DNA of 64,000 bases, from positions 1-64,000 of the forward strand of contig NZ_JACBYI010000004.1 in the NCBI RefSeq assembly GCF_019352175.1, given 5' to 3'. The notes beneath the pieces were generated by a model that was not told the DNA's origin, made no database searches, and worked only from the letters and a program-made list of their open reading frames with translations. This DNA is from Paenibacillus sp. S150. Lineage in GTDB: Bacteria; Bacillota; Bacilli; Paenibacillales; Paenibacillaceae. Of this stretch, positions 44,038 to 52,115 are shown piece by piece; positions within the stretch are counted from its first letter, which is position 1; every line of letters begins with the position of its first letter. The translations under genes were made by a program, and so were the position numbers.

Positions 44038-44904
44038 ATGAAAAAAGTATTGCTCACATTCTTCAGCTTGACCTTGGTATTGGTGCTTGCAGCCTGCGGC
44101 AACAATAATAATACCAATAATGCAGCGGACTCTGCGGCCACGAATGCTCCGGCAGCGGATGCTTCGGCCGAACCGGCTGCAGAGCCGGTAACCCTTGTGA
44201 TTGGCGCATCGCCAGTGCCTCATGCCGAAATTCTGAAGGCTATTGCTCCACTTCTTGAGGCACAGGGGATCAAGCTGGAAATCAAGGAATTCACGGACTA
44301 TATCCTGCCTAACACACAGCTTGCCGAGAAAGAATTGGATGCCAACTTCTTTCAGCACAAGCCGTACCTGGATGACCAGAACCAGCAGAACGGCACGGAC
44401 CTGGTATCCGTAACGGCGGTTCACGTAGAACCTTTCGGAGCCTACTCCAAAAAAATCAAATCGGTCGACGAGCTGGCTGACGGTGCAAAAGTAGCAATTC
44501 CGAATGATGCCACCAATGGCGGACGCGCACTGATCCTGCTGGCCAAGAACGGCCTGATTACGCTCAAGGACGATACGAATATCACCTCCACCACAGCAGA
44601 CATTACCGAGAACCCGAAGAATCTTAAAATCGTTGAGCTGGAAGCCGCTATGCTGCCGCGCCAGCTGGATGAAGTGGATCTTGCCCTGATCAACACCAAC
44701 TTTGCGCTGGAAGCGGATCTGGTTCCGACCAAGGATGCTCTGTTCATCGAAGGAACCGATTCTCCTTACGCCAACCTGCTGGTAGCCCGTCCGGATAACA
44801 AGGATTCGGATGCCATTCAGAAGCTTGCAGCCGCATTGACTTCCCCGGAAGCCAAAGCCTTCATTGAAGAGGAATACCAAGGCTCGATTATTCCTGCATT
44901 CTAA
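44038..44904 (+). CDS. metQ: Methionine-binding lipoprotein MetQ
   Basis: A 288-residue NlpA/MetQ family solute-binding lipoprotein. Lipobox VLAAC with lipidated Cys at 20, a short Asn/Ala-rich linker (residues 21-50), then the binding domain (VIGASPVPHAEILKAIAPLL, NTQLAEKELDANFFQHKPYL, PNDATNGGRALILLAKNGLI). It supplies methionine to MetNI at the outer membrane face. The third gene of the operon, with GAGGGGG upstream. Confidence 0.96.
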   Translation: MKKVLLTFFSLTLVLVLAACGNNNNTNNAADSAATNAPAADASAEPAAEPVTLVIGASPVPHAEILKAIAPLLEAQGIKLEIKEFTDYILPNTQLAEKELDANFFQHKPYLDDQNQQNGTDLVSVTAVHVEPFGAYSKKIKSVDELADGAKVAIPNDATNGGRALILLAKNGLITLKDDTNITSTTADITENPKNLKIVELEAAMLPRQLDEVDLALINTNFALEADLVPTKDALFIEGTDSPYANLLVARPDNKDSDAIQKLAAALTSPEAKAFIEEEYQGSIIPAF

Positions 44905-44937
44905 GCTGATATCTTAGCTGAACATGTACAAACTACA

Positions 44938-44993
44938 GACCAGAGGTTGCCCGGAAGCCAGAAATGGCGGCTGGAGCAGCCTCGGGTCTTTAA
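44938..44993 (+). terminator. Probable terminator of metNIQ
   Basis: GACC-AGAGG ... CCTC-GGGTC arms with internal pairing, then TTTAAT, 35 bp after metQ. Confidence 0.6.
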
Positions 44994-45066
44994 TCCGTTC
45001 ATTCCCGATAACTTATTTTGGGGTAGGTTCTAAGGTTGAAGCCAAATGTGAAATCCACTATAATTA

Positions 45067-45102
45067 AAAAAATCCCGGCCTCTTCATCGGAGGCCGGGAT
45101 CG
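45067..45102 (-). terminator. Terminator of the nfu gene
   Basis: On the minus strand ATCCCGGCCTC, CGATGAA loop, GAGGCCGGGAT, then T7. Confidence 0.9.
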
Positions 45103-45115
45103 TTATGAAACGGGA

Positions 45116-45364
45116 TTAGAATACTTGAATAACTTCTTCCACGCCTTCTACTTCTTCAAGGAGGGCGCGTTCGATCCCGGCTTTAAGCGTGATCGTGGAG
45201 CTGGGGCAACTGCCGCAGGCACCCATAAGCTTCAGCTTCACAATGCCGTCTTCGACATCGATCAGTTCGACGTCGCCGCCATCGCGCTGCAGGAACGGAC
45301 GAAGCTTATCGAGCACTTCCAATACTTCATCATACATGGTTGTGCTTTGTGCATTCTCACTCAT
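45116..45364 (-). CDS. NifU C-terminal domain Fe-S carrier (Nfu/YutI)
   Basis: An 82-residue Nfu protein that carries a 4Fe-4S cluster to target enzymes. The C-x2-C ligand pair is in [35 protein letters not shown] is typical. AAAGGAG lies about 9 nt before the ATG. Divergent from yuzB with an 82-bp shared promoter region. Lipoyl synthase, encoded in this window, is one likely client. Confidence 0.94.
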   Translation of the reverse strand: MSENAQSTTMYDEVLEVLDKLRPFLQRDGGDVELIDVEDGIVKLKLMGACGSCPSSTITLKAGIERALLEEVEGVEEVIQVF

Positions 45365-45446
45365 TTCTCAATCACTCCTTTCGTATGTTTATTATAGTAC
45401 AAAAAGTTAAAAAATAAAATGGTTCACACAGAATAAGGAGAACATC

Positions 45447-45701
45447 ATGAGACCACTTATTGAATTTTGTGCCAGCAATATCGGACACGGCACGGAACCG
45501 CTTAAGCGCAAGCTGGAACAAAATCCCGAATATGATGTCATCGAATACGGCTGCCTGAACAATTGCGGGCAATGCTACCTGCAGCCGTTCGCCATGCTTG
45601 AAGGGGAGATTATTGAAGCGGAGACTCCGGCAGAGCTTGAAGAAGCCATTGAGGCTGCCATTAAGGAACAGGAAGCCTGGGACAGCCTTGAGATCGATTA
45701 G
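45447..45701 (+). CDS. yuzB: YuzB family protein (DUF1450)
   Basis: An 84-residue protein with conserved cysteines (FCASNIGHG, YGCLNNCGQCYLQPFAMLEG). Function is unknown; the C-x3-C-x2-C set may bind a metal or Fe-S cluster. AAGGAG lies about 6-7 nt before the ATG. It sits between nfu and the NDH-2-like gene, as in B. subtilis yutI-yuzB-yutJ. Confidence 0.9.
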   Translation: MRPLIEFCASNIGHGTEPLKRKLEQNPEYDVIEYGCLNNCGQCYLQPFAMLEGEIIEAETPAELEEAIEAAIKEQEAWDSLEID

Positions 45702-45717
45702 TCCGGCGCCGCCTGTT

Positions 45718-46779
45718 CTAGCCGAAATGCCGCTTGGACATCCAGAGCACACCGCTTTTCAACAGGCGGGGAACCCGTCCCATCACAGAGCGGCGGCCCA
45801 TCAGGCCAAAGCCGGCATTTTTACCAAGGGAGCCAAGAGTGCCCTTCAGCTTAATTTTGTGCAGCTTCGGCGTTTCGTCGCGCCACAGGGCCTGAATAAT
45901 CTGGGCCACCTGTTCACCCTGTGCTCCGGCAGCCTGAGCGCTGGGGGCAAAGGGAAGACTGGCGCAGTCGCCTATCACATAGACCTCGGGATAATCAGCC
46001 ACATTGTAATATTCTCCTACAATAACCCGTCCGCCCCTGTCCTTTGGCAGCTCCAGCTGCTGCACCACCTTCACCGGCTGGATGCCTCCGGTCCATACGG
46101 TAACATCAGCAGGAATAGCCTGGGTGCCATTGAATATGGCATCCCTTTCGACGTGGGAGACCGAAATCCGCGCCAGGGTCTCGACGTGATGCTCGCTGAA
46201 CCATTCTTCCACATACTGCGACAGCTTTGCGGGAAAAGAGGACAGCACGCGTTCCCCGCGGTCCAGAATGGAGATGTTCAGATCCGGACGGCTCTCCCGA
46301 AGCTCTGCTGCGATTTCCACTCCGCTGAGTCCCCCGCCCACAATGTTAACGGTTCCGTAAGGCTTCACATCGTTCAGGCGGCGATACGTTTCGCGCGTAC
46401 CCGAGAAGCTCTGGATACTGCAGGTATACTGCTGCGCTCCGGGAATATTATGATAGTTGTCCGTGCAGCCCAGCGCGATGGCCAGGATGTCATAGGATAC
46501 GGGTTCCCCGGTCTCAAGGAATATCATCCGGCTCTCCAGATCAATGGAGCCTACTTCGCCGTAACGTACCGTGAGACGGGGATGAACCGGAAACTGGATG
46601 CGCAGATGATAATCGTTAACGGTACCCGCAGCCAGTGCGTAATATTCCGTCTTTATTCCCTGATAAGGCATCCGGTCAATCAGTACAATTTCAACATCAT
46701 GGGGGAGATGGTTGTCGAGTAATCCTTGAATGAGGGCCAGGCCGCCGTAGCCGCCGCCCAAGACGAGTAATGTTCTCAT
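45718..46779 (-). CDS. NDH-2-like FAD-dependent oxidoreductase (YutJ type)
   Basis: A 353-residue pyridine nucleotide-disulfide oxidoreductase of the NDH-2 group. FAD-binding LLVLGGGYGGLALIQGL at the start, NAD-binding NIVGGGLSGVEIAAEL near 150, and the FAD motif VYVIGDCAS near 270. It likely oxidises NAD(P)H with a quinone, but YutJ has no assigned function. The ATG at 46777-46779 has AAAGGAAG upstream; the earlier ATG at 46803 is less likely. Convergent with yuzB. Confidence 0.88.
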   Translation of the reverse strand: MRTLLVLGGGYGGLALIQGLLDNHLPHDVEIVLIDRMPYQGIKTEYYALAAGTVNDYHLRIQFPVHPRLTVRYGEVGSIDLESRMIFLETGEPVSYDILAIALGCTDNYHNIPGAQQYTCSIQSFSGTRETYRRLNDVKPYGTVNIVGGGLSGVEIAAELRESRPDLNISILDRGERVLSSFPAKLSQYVEEWFSEHHVETLARISVSHVERDAIFNGTQAIPADVTVWTGGIQPVKVVQQLELPKDRGGRVIVGEYYNVADYPEVYVIGDCASLPFAPSAQAAGAQGEQVAQIIQALWRDETPKLHKIKLKGTLGSLGKNAGFGLMGRRSVMGRVPRLLKSGVLWMSKRHFG

Positions 46780-46820
46780 GACATCTTCCTTTCGGATGAT
46801 CATTGCAGCAGCTGTCGCAG

Positions 46821-47927
46821 TTATTCGTATACCTTAATTTCGTTATAGAATGTGTCACGTTCAACCGGAATCCGTCCGGCGCCCTTCACCAGCCAGATCA
46901 ATTCCTCGCGGGTCAGTCCTTCCGGAGTCAAAGCCCCGGCCGCATGACTGATGCGCTCCTTGAGAATCGTGCCGTGCACATCAGAGGCTCCGAAGCTGAG
47001 GGCAACCTGGGTGAGCTGTGGCCCAATATTAATGAAGTAAGCCTTAATATGATCGAAATTGTCCAGCATCAGCCGGCTGATCGCAATCGTTTTGAGATCC
47101 TCGTAAGCCGAGTTGCGGCGCATGATTCCGGCGTTCTTGTTCTTGGGCTGCATGGACAGAGGGATGAACACCATGAAGCCGTTCGTTTCATCCTGCAGAT
47201 CGCGGATTTGAAGCATATGGCGCACACGGTCCTCGTGGGATTCAATCGATCCATACAGCATGGTGGTATGTGTTTTCATCCCAAGCTGGTGTGCGGTCCG
47301 GTGCACCTCCAGGTATTCCTCTACATTGGCTTTGTTGACACGCATTTTTTTGCGGTATTGGTCGGACAGAATTTCCGCGCCGCCGCCTGTCAGAGACTGT
47401 AGTCCGGCTGCACGCAGTTCCTCCAGCACTTCACGGATGCTGAGTCCGCTGATTCGCGTGAAGAAATCAATCTCCGCCGCTGTGTATGCTTTGAGAGTAA
47501 CCTCCGGGAACGCTTCATTCAAAGCCTTGAGTGAATCAACGTAATACTGGAAGGGCATCTTATCATTATGGCCGCCGACAATATGGAACTCCCGTACCCC
47601 GGGATGGATATGCTGTTCGACATATTGCACCATTTCCTGACCTGAAAGGGTATATGCGCCCTCCTCACCGTCATCCTTGCGGAAATTGCAGAATGCGCAG
47701 TGCGCTTCGCAGACATTGGTGAAATACAGGCTCATGTTTTCGATAAAATACACCTTATTTCCGTTCTTGCGCTGATTGGCTTCGTTGGCCAACTGGCCAA
47801 TGGTCAGCAAATCGTTGCTTCCATATAAATAAACGCCATCTTCCAAGCTTAATCGTTCTCCGCCGCGAACCTTCTCAATAATGTTCGCCATTCTGGCGTC
47901 GGTGTGGGGTGTTATAAGAGTAGACAT
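46821..47927 (-). CDS. mqnE: Aminofutalosine synthase
   Basis: A 368-residue radical SAM enzyme joining the enolpyruvyl benzoate product of MqnA to adenosine in the futalosine route to menaquinone. The cluster motif C73-x3-C77-x2-C80 is in TNVCEAHCAFCNF. EFHIVGGHND and TGGGAEILSD are typical of the MqnE/MqnC/CofH group; MqnC is the main alternative. The ATG at 47925-47927 has AGGAGG about 9 nt upstream; a frame extending to 48137 is not supported. It lies 41 bp upstream of the YutJ-type gene on the same strand. Confidence 0.9.
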   Translation of the reverse strand: MSTLITPHTDARMANIIEKVRGGERLSLEDGVYLYGSNDLLTIGQLANEANQRKNGNKVYFIENMSLYFTNVCEAHCAFCNFRKDDGEEGAYTLSGQEMVQYVEQHIHPGVREFHIVGGHNDKMPFQYYVDSLKALNEAFPEVTLKAYTAAEIDFFTRISGLSIREVLEELRAAGLQSLTGGGAEILSDQYRKKMRVNKANVEEYLEVHRTAHQLGMKTHTTMLYGSIESHEDRVRHMLQIRDLQDETNGFMVFIPLSMQPKNKNAGIMRRNSAYEDLKTIAISRLMLDNFDHIKAYFINIGPQLTQVALSFGASDVHGTILKERISHAAGALTPEGLTREELIWLVKGAGRIPVERDTFYNEIKVYE

Positions 47928-48162
47928 ATAATTTCCTCCTGAAGGTTTTGGCGAGGCAAATGCATCGCAGAATGATCCCCGAAACAAACATCGGGAGTGG
48001 CCGTCCATTACAAATAACTGCGATGTCAGGTGCCTGCGTGACAATTTTCCGAATTTTACGCATATTGCTTTTCCTATTATAAACCTCTCACAGAGGGCGA
48101 GCAACCGCTGAGAAGAGATGGAATTTGCAGAATGCAATGATCCGGGCCGGTGCAGTTTTGAC
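47928..48162. other. Divergent intergenic region, no gene seen
   Basis: The gap between mqnE and the iscA-type gene spans 339 bp. Apart from the plus-strand promoter listed separately I see no clear structure. Confidence 0.4.
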
Positions 48163-48191
48163 TTGAGAGCATGGAAATAGTGGAGTATACT
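48163..48191 (+). promoter_or_regulatory. Sigma-A promoter of the iscA-type gene
   Basis: TTGAGA at 48163-48168, 17-bp spacer, TATACT at 48186-48191. Confidence 0.7.
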
Positions 48192-48266
48192 TGATTTTAT
48201 ATAGATAATTATTTTTTGGCCGGACGGCCGTCTGATACAGAATACTTCATTAGGAGGTTAGAAACC

Positions 48267-48626
48267 ATGATTACAATCAGTGAAACTGCAGCAGGACAGC
48301 TCAAGACGATGCTGGCCGGGCAGGAGATTCCGAACATGTTCCTTCGCCTTGGCGTAACGGAGGGCGGCTGCAGCGGCTTCTCCTATGCAATGGGCTTCGA
48401 TGACAATGAGACCGACCAGGATGTATACTTGGATGTTCAAGGCATGAAGGTAGTTGTCAGCAAAGACGATATCCGCTATCTCAACGGCCTGGAGATCGAC
48501 TTTGAAGAGTCCGGCATGACCGGCGGCTTCACCATCAGCAACCCGAACGCTATCGCCACCTGCGGCTGCGGATCGTCTTTCCGCACGAAGGATGATGCGG
48601 GCAAGCCTGCGGCGGAGCCTTGCTAA
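48267..48626 (+). CDS. A-type Fe-S assembly protein (HesB/IscA/ErpA, YutM-like)
   Basis: A 119-residue protein with the three conserved cysteines, one in TEGGCSGFSYAMGF and two in ATCGCGSSF. A-type proteins carry Fe-S clusters. The C-terminal 12 residues (KDDAGKPAAEPC) are an extension beyond the family core. The ATG at 48267 has TAGGAGGT upstream. Monocistronic, ended by a terminator. Confidence 0.93.
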   Translation: MITISETAAGQLKTMLAGQEIPNMFLRLGVTEGGCSGFSYAMGFDDNETDQDVYLDVQGMKVVVSKDDIRYLNGLEIDFEESGMTGGFTISNPNAIATCGCGSSFRTKDDAGKPAAEPC

Positions 48627-48646
48627 CGTTCTAATACATTTGATAC

Positions 48647-48680
48647 GAAGCCTTCAGGTGCTGTACCTGGAGGTTTTTTG
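48647..48680 (+). terminator. Terminator of the iscA-type gene
   Basis: CCTTCAGGT, GCTGT loop, ACCTGGAGG, then T6. Confidence 0.85.
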
Positions 48681-48779
48681 TTGTTCAGGATATTATGGAA
48701 TTAGGCAGCCTAAAAGGAATTGAAATTCCAATTAATACCAGAGAATTCAATAGCTTATCTTATGGGGGAGATTCTTATA

Positions 48780-49598
48780 ATGAAGTATTCCGCAGTAATA
48801 CTGGATTTGGATGGGACGCTGTTGAATTCGGATAAAAAAATTTCCGCGCGCAGTTACAACAGTGTAATGGCTTGCCATGAACAAGGGATGAAGCTGATTT
48901 TTGCCACTGCGCGGCCGCCCCGGGCCGTTAAGGAGTTTTTGCCCCGAGAATGGTTGGATATCGGTTCGTTTGTGTATTACAATGGCGCGATGACCGCTTG
49001 CCGGCAGCTGGGGATCAACGTTCATGAGCCAATTCATTCCAGCATCACGGCGGCGGTATTCGATCATTGTGTCAGCAGCCATCCCGATCTTGAGATTGGA
49101 ATTGAAGTTCAGGATGAGTGGTTCAGCCTCAAGGAAGTCGATTATTCCACGGTTATGAATGTAAAAGGGAATCCGGTTGTGAAGTCCCTGGAAGAGCTTA
49201 AGGCATATGATGCCACAAAAATTCTGATCACAGGAACAATGAACGTGGAAGCGCTCCGGGAAAAATTCCATACCGAGCTCAATATTCTGGTCACGGACAA
49301 CGGAACACTTATCCAAATCATGTCCAAGAAAGCCTCCAAGGAATCGGCGGTGTTGAATGTTCTTGCGAAGCTGGGGCTGCCCAAAGAAGCGGCGGTGGTT
49401 TTTGGCGATGATCATAACGATATCGGGTTGTTCAGGGCTTGCGGCAGGTCGTATGCCATGGGCAATGCCATCCAGGAGCTGAAGGATATCGCAAGCAGGG
49501 TTACAGAAACCAATGATAATGACGGAGTTGCTGCCGGATTGGAACAAATTCTGAATGCTGAAAGGAAACGTAACGCACTAACTAAGTGGAAAAAGTAA
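48780..49598 (+). CDS. Cof-type HAD-IIB family phosphatase with repeat-derived C-terminus
   Basis: A 272-residue HAD hydrolase. Nucleophile motif VILDLDGTLLNSD, motif II FATARPP and Mg2+ motif GDDHNDIGLF, with a C2 cap. The ATG at 48780 follows GGGGGAG; a longer frame from 48720 has no site. The last residues NALTKWKK and the TAA stop are encoded by an intergenic AGTGGAAAAAGTA element (49584-49606), so the native C-terminus seems to have been replaced. Function unknown beyond phosphatase; it is distinct from the paralogue at 34940. Confidence 0.88.
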   Translation: MKYSAVILDLDGTLLNSDKKISARSYNSVMACHEQGMKLIFATARPPRAVKEFLPREWLDIGSFVYYNGAMTACRQLGINVHEPIHSSITAAVFDHCVSSHPDLEIGIEVQDEWFSLKEVDYSTVMNVKGNPVVKSLEELKAYDATKILITGTMNVEALREKFHTELNILVTDNGTLIQIMSKKASKESAVLNVLAKLGLPKEAAVVFGDDHNDIGLFRACGRSYAMGNAIQELKDIASRVTETNDNDGVAAGLEQILNAERKRNALTKWKK

Positions 49599-49768
49599 AA
49601 CTAATTCGCTGGAATCGTGGCTGCAAAGCGGCTTTAATGGGATTTTGTACACCTAATTTCAGCCCCGCTCCCCCATAGGGCTGCTTTCAGCAGAATTAGT
49701 GTTATTTTTTCCCGCTACGAGTCCTCCACGAGCCCAATGGGTTCAATTAGTGGTACTTTTTCCCGCTA
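49584..49768. repeat. Third cluster of AGTGGGAAAAAGTAC-type elements (three copies)
   Basis: Copies at 49584-49606, 49694-49717 (inverted) and 49745-49768 (inverted). The shared middle block TTTAATGGGATTTTGTACAC is near 49632-49651. The first copy overlaps the 3' end of the HAD gene. From 49769 to about 50040 I see no gene or structure. Confidence 0.8.
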
Positions 49769-50047
49769 AGATGGTAATATAACCGCACTGGAATCCGTTA
49801 GCATGGTGAAACCAGGGCTTTCGCCCGAAATAAGAGCGGCTCAGTCCGTCGCAGGGCGGGGGAACTTTTCCATCACAAAAAAGCCGGACCGGATTGCAGG
49901 ACTTTACTGCACCGCCGGGGCTTGAAGTTCGCCGGCAGATTTCCGCCCTTAAACCAGGAATATCAGCGAATCAAGCTGTCCATTTGCACAAGCCGCCGGC
50001 GAGCTTTTTCATAGATTATAGTAAAGAGGGCAGTGGCAGGAGGATCA

Positions 50048-50083
50048 CAAAAAATACCCTGCACAGAATGCTCTGTAGCAGGG
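50048..50083 (-). terminator. Terminator of the 50115 gene
   Basis: On the minus strand CCCTGC-T-ACAGAG ... TCTGTGCAGGG followed by TATTTTTTG, 30 bp past the stop. Confidence 0.75.
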
Positions 50084-50114
50084 CAGCAGGCAGGCAAAAC
50101 TCACACTCTTTCAA

Positions 50115-50324
50115 TCATGCGGGAATAATAAATTTGATATTAATCATAAAGATGATCAGTGCGGCGGCACCCAGAGAAAAGGCGATGCAGCCCGTGCCAA
50201 GGACCCGGCGGCGGTCTTTGATGAATTTGAAGCCCAGTGCGCACACCAGCGCCGTAATACCCGCCAGGACAGCCGTCATGGCAACCATAGCGAACCAGTA
50301 CAGCACCTCAAACAGCTCTGCCAT
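50115..50324 (-). CDS. Small two-helix membrane protein
   Basis: A 69-residue protein (MAELFEVLYWFAMVAMTAVL, KFIKDRRRVLGTGC, LGAAALIIFMINIKFIIPA). Two membrane helices joined by a basic loop, expected to be cytoplasmic. The ATG at 50322-50324 has GGAGG about 9 nt upstream. It has its own terminator. No family recognised. Confidence 0.65.
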   Translation of the reverse strand: MAELFEVLYWFAMVAMTAVLAGITALVCALGFKFIKDRRRVLGTGCIAFSLGAAALIIFMINIKFIIPA

Positions 50325-50746
50325 GAAGTGGCCTCCCCTCCAGGCCATAATACAATGGATTTTTAGGATTTTCCAGCAAAAAGTATCCGGGCCCGCCAAA
50401 GGAAGCAAGCCGTCCAATCCCCACCAGCCGCAACAATTAATCCTGATAAAATCAGCCGCGGTATATATAACTTCATTAAATGTTCAAAATGCTGATGCCA
50501 GCCAGAAAATTCGTCATCCTCCGCACCTGTTTCCGCTCCTGGCGGTTGCTGTCGATTCCCGTCAGCCGGGTTGCCGGAGCCTGCAGCATCTCCGCCGCCC
50601 TCAAGAATATACCGGGACATAAGGCCCTGCGGCTATATGCCCTTTTTTGCTGTGCGCACTGCTTACACGGACAATCATACAGGAGGGCGGGACCTTTTCT
50701 GAGTAAAGTATAGGGTAGGCTGGAATGCGAAAGGAGTGGGAAAACA
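50325..50746. other. Intergenic region with no convincing gene
   Basis: A 422-bp gap. Several frames of 75-100 codons are open on both strands, but none has a ribosome site or recognisable domain. No repeats of the families described elsewhere are present. Confidence 0.4.
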
Positions 50747-51409
50747 ATGGCGGGAAGACAACTGGCCAGCAAGTGGCTGAAAACCGAGGCGCTGCTCAGC
50801 GATCCGCGGGTTGCCGGTTACATTCCGAGAACGATGGAATATAGCGCTGCTGGGTTGTTAGGAATGCTGGGGAAATACGGTGCTGCCGTAATAAAACCTG
50901 TGGTGGGCGGCGGCGGCTACGGGGTGATCAAGGTGTTCCGGAGCGGCCGGGGGTATGGCTTCACGTATATGCACAGCACAAGAATGTTTCGGGACTTCTC
51001 AGCGATGAGACGCGCACTCGACACGTTCAAGGTCAAACGGAGATATTTAATGCAGCAATGCATCTCGCTGGCCCGGATTAATGGACGTCCTATTGATTAT
51101 CGGGTCAAGGTGGTGAAGAACGGAGAGCATTGGGAATTTCGCTCCATGGTGGGAAGATTGGCCCGCCCGGGGCTGTTCGTGACTAATCTTTGCAAGGGCG
51201 GCACGATGTTGAGCTGCCGCGAAGGCCTGAGAAGATCGTTGCCCCGGGTCAAGACTTCTGCCAAAAAAGCGGAGATGCGGCGTCTGACTCTAACCTGCAT
51301 AGAACTCTTGGAAGGGCACTTTCCGGGGATAGGTGAGCTTGGATTTGATTATGCCGTGGATCAAAGAGGGAAAATATGGATTTTGGAAGTGAACACACGT
51401 CCAAAGTGA
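50747..51409 (+). CDS. Short YheC/YheD-family ATP-grasp protein
   Basis: A 220-residue ATP-grasp protein. ATP-binding region GAAVIKPVVGGGGYGVIKV, and the metal-binding C-terminus GELGFDYAVDQRGKIWILEV then NTRPK. YheC and YheD of B. subtilis are spore-coat-associated proteins of about 360-450 residues; this one has only the grasp domain and stops right after NTRP. GAAAGGAG precedes the ATG. Function unknown. It lies upstream of the sda region. Confidence 0.78.
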   Translation: MAGRQLASKWLKTEALLSDPRVAGYIPRTMEYSAAGLLGMLGKYGAAVIKPVVGGGGYGVIKVFRSGRGYGFTYMHSTRMFRDFSAMRRALDTFKVKRRYLMQQCISLARINGRPIDYRVKVVKNGEHWEFRSMVGRLARPGLFVTNLCKGGTMLSCREGLRRSLPRVKTSAKKAEMRRLTLTCIELLEGHFPGIGELGFDYAVDQRGKIWILEVNTRPK

Positions 51410-51548
51410 TTAACAAATATTTTTGAATTGACGATAAATACAGTAATAAGTTAAAATTGCGTTTAGTTGTGTGGTAGACGAGGTAATATAACATAAAAAA
51501 AATCCACAGGATTATGAACATTGTAAAAATATTTCTGGGCAAAGCTGC

Positions 51549-51661
51549 TGTGGATGAAGCCTGTGTATAACTGTTATCCCCACAGTCCACTGTGCAGTGA
51601 ATGACTTCTTAACCCTTACTAACATATTATGCACAGGATTTCCACAGTTGCTTGTGGATAG
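51549..51661 (+). promoter_or_regulatory. Cluster of DnaA boxes upstream of sda
   Basis: Two perfect matches to TTATNCACA: TTATACACA on the minus strand (51562-51570) and TTATGCACA on the plus strand (51627-51635). Three single-mismatch sites lie at 51549-51557 (minus), 51574-51582 (plus) and 51653-51661 (minus). The last ends 9 bp before the sda promoter -35. In B. subtilis, DnaA binding at the sda promoter activates it, so this arrangement fits replication-linked control. Confidence 0.85.
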
Positions 51662-51670
51662 TGGGAACGC

Positions 51671-51699
51671 TTGTTCGAGAAATGATAGTTTGCTATGAT
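51671..51699 (+). promoter_or_regulatory. Sigma-A promoter of sda
   Basis: TTGTTC at 51671-51676, 17-bp spacer, TATGAT at 51694-51699. A second, weaker upstream pair (TTGACG 51428-51433, TAAAAT 51452-51457) may add transcription. Confidence 0.8.
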
Positions 51700-51737
51700 A
51701 GATTCAGATTCAAATAAAGGAAAGGTAGGTGAACGTT

Positions 51738-51881
51738 ATGGTTGAATTGTCGGATGAGATGCTCTTGGACTCCTACCATAGAGCTATAGAACTGCAATTA
51801 GAGCATGATTTCATCGCTCTGCTGCTCGCTGAAATTCGCAAACGGAACTTACACTCTCCAGTTCATGCGGTTCTTCACTAA
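51738..51881 (+). CDS. sda: Sporulation inhibitor Sda
   Basis: A 47-residue protein: MVELSDEMLLDSYHRAIELQ, LEHDFIALLLAEIRKRNLHS, PVHAVLH. It matches Sda (LSDELLIESYxKAxEMxLxxDFIxLIxxEIxRRxL), the helical-hairpin checkpoint protein that blocks autophosphorylation of sporulation kinases such as KinA when replication is starting or damaged. AGGTAGGTGA lies just before the ATG. A DnaA-box cluster and sigma-A promoter lie upstream and a terminator downstream, so it is monocistronic. The frame is too short for most gene callers. Confidence 0.93.
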   Translation: MVELSDEMLLDSYHRAIELQLEHDFIALLLAEIRKRNLHSPVHAVLH

Positions 51882-51939
51882 AGCTCAGGGCATACCTTTG
51901 CAGCAAATCTATCAATTTAACCGCAAGCAGCACAAAATA

Positions 51940-51990
51940 GGGTATCTTTTCAAGTTGAAGTGCAATCAACCTGAAAGGATACCCTTTTAT
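51940..51990 (+). terminator. Terminator of sda
   Basis: GGGTATCTTTTCAAGTTG and CAACCTGAAAGGATACCC arms, then TTTTATTT. Confidence 0.85.
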
Positions 51991-52042
51991 TTAAGTATAA
52001 GAATTTATATGCTGCCCGCTATAAATTATCCTTCTATTTCTT

Positions 52043-52086
52043 GCAGAAACGGTGCCGTCCTTAGAAGAGGACGGCACCGTTTCTGC
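52043..52086. repeat. GAAACGG hairpin, copy 4 (perfect 18-bp stem)
   Basis: GCAGAAACGGTGCCGTCC, 8-nt loop, GGACGGCACCGTTTCTGC. It is the best member of the hairpin family. The flank CTATAAATTATCCTTC resembles that of copy 1 (8193-8208). It may serve as terminator of the minus-strand fnr gene ending at 52116. Confidence 0.75.
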
Positions 52087-52115
52087 TTGGTACAATATCA
52101 GAGAAGAACGTGAAG

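Noticed and set aside
45598..46722. Plus-strand frame of 374 codons
   Set aside because: A shadow of the NDH-2-like minus-strand gene, which has two clear Rossmann motifs.
50363..50620. Minus-strand frame of 85 codons
   Set aside because: No ribosome site, no terminator and no recognisable motif.
49894..50622. Plus-strand frame of 242 codons
   Set aside because: It runs over the terminator and antisense to the small membrane gene at 50115-50324; no start signal and no domain.
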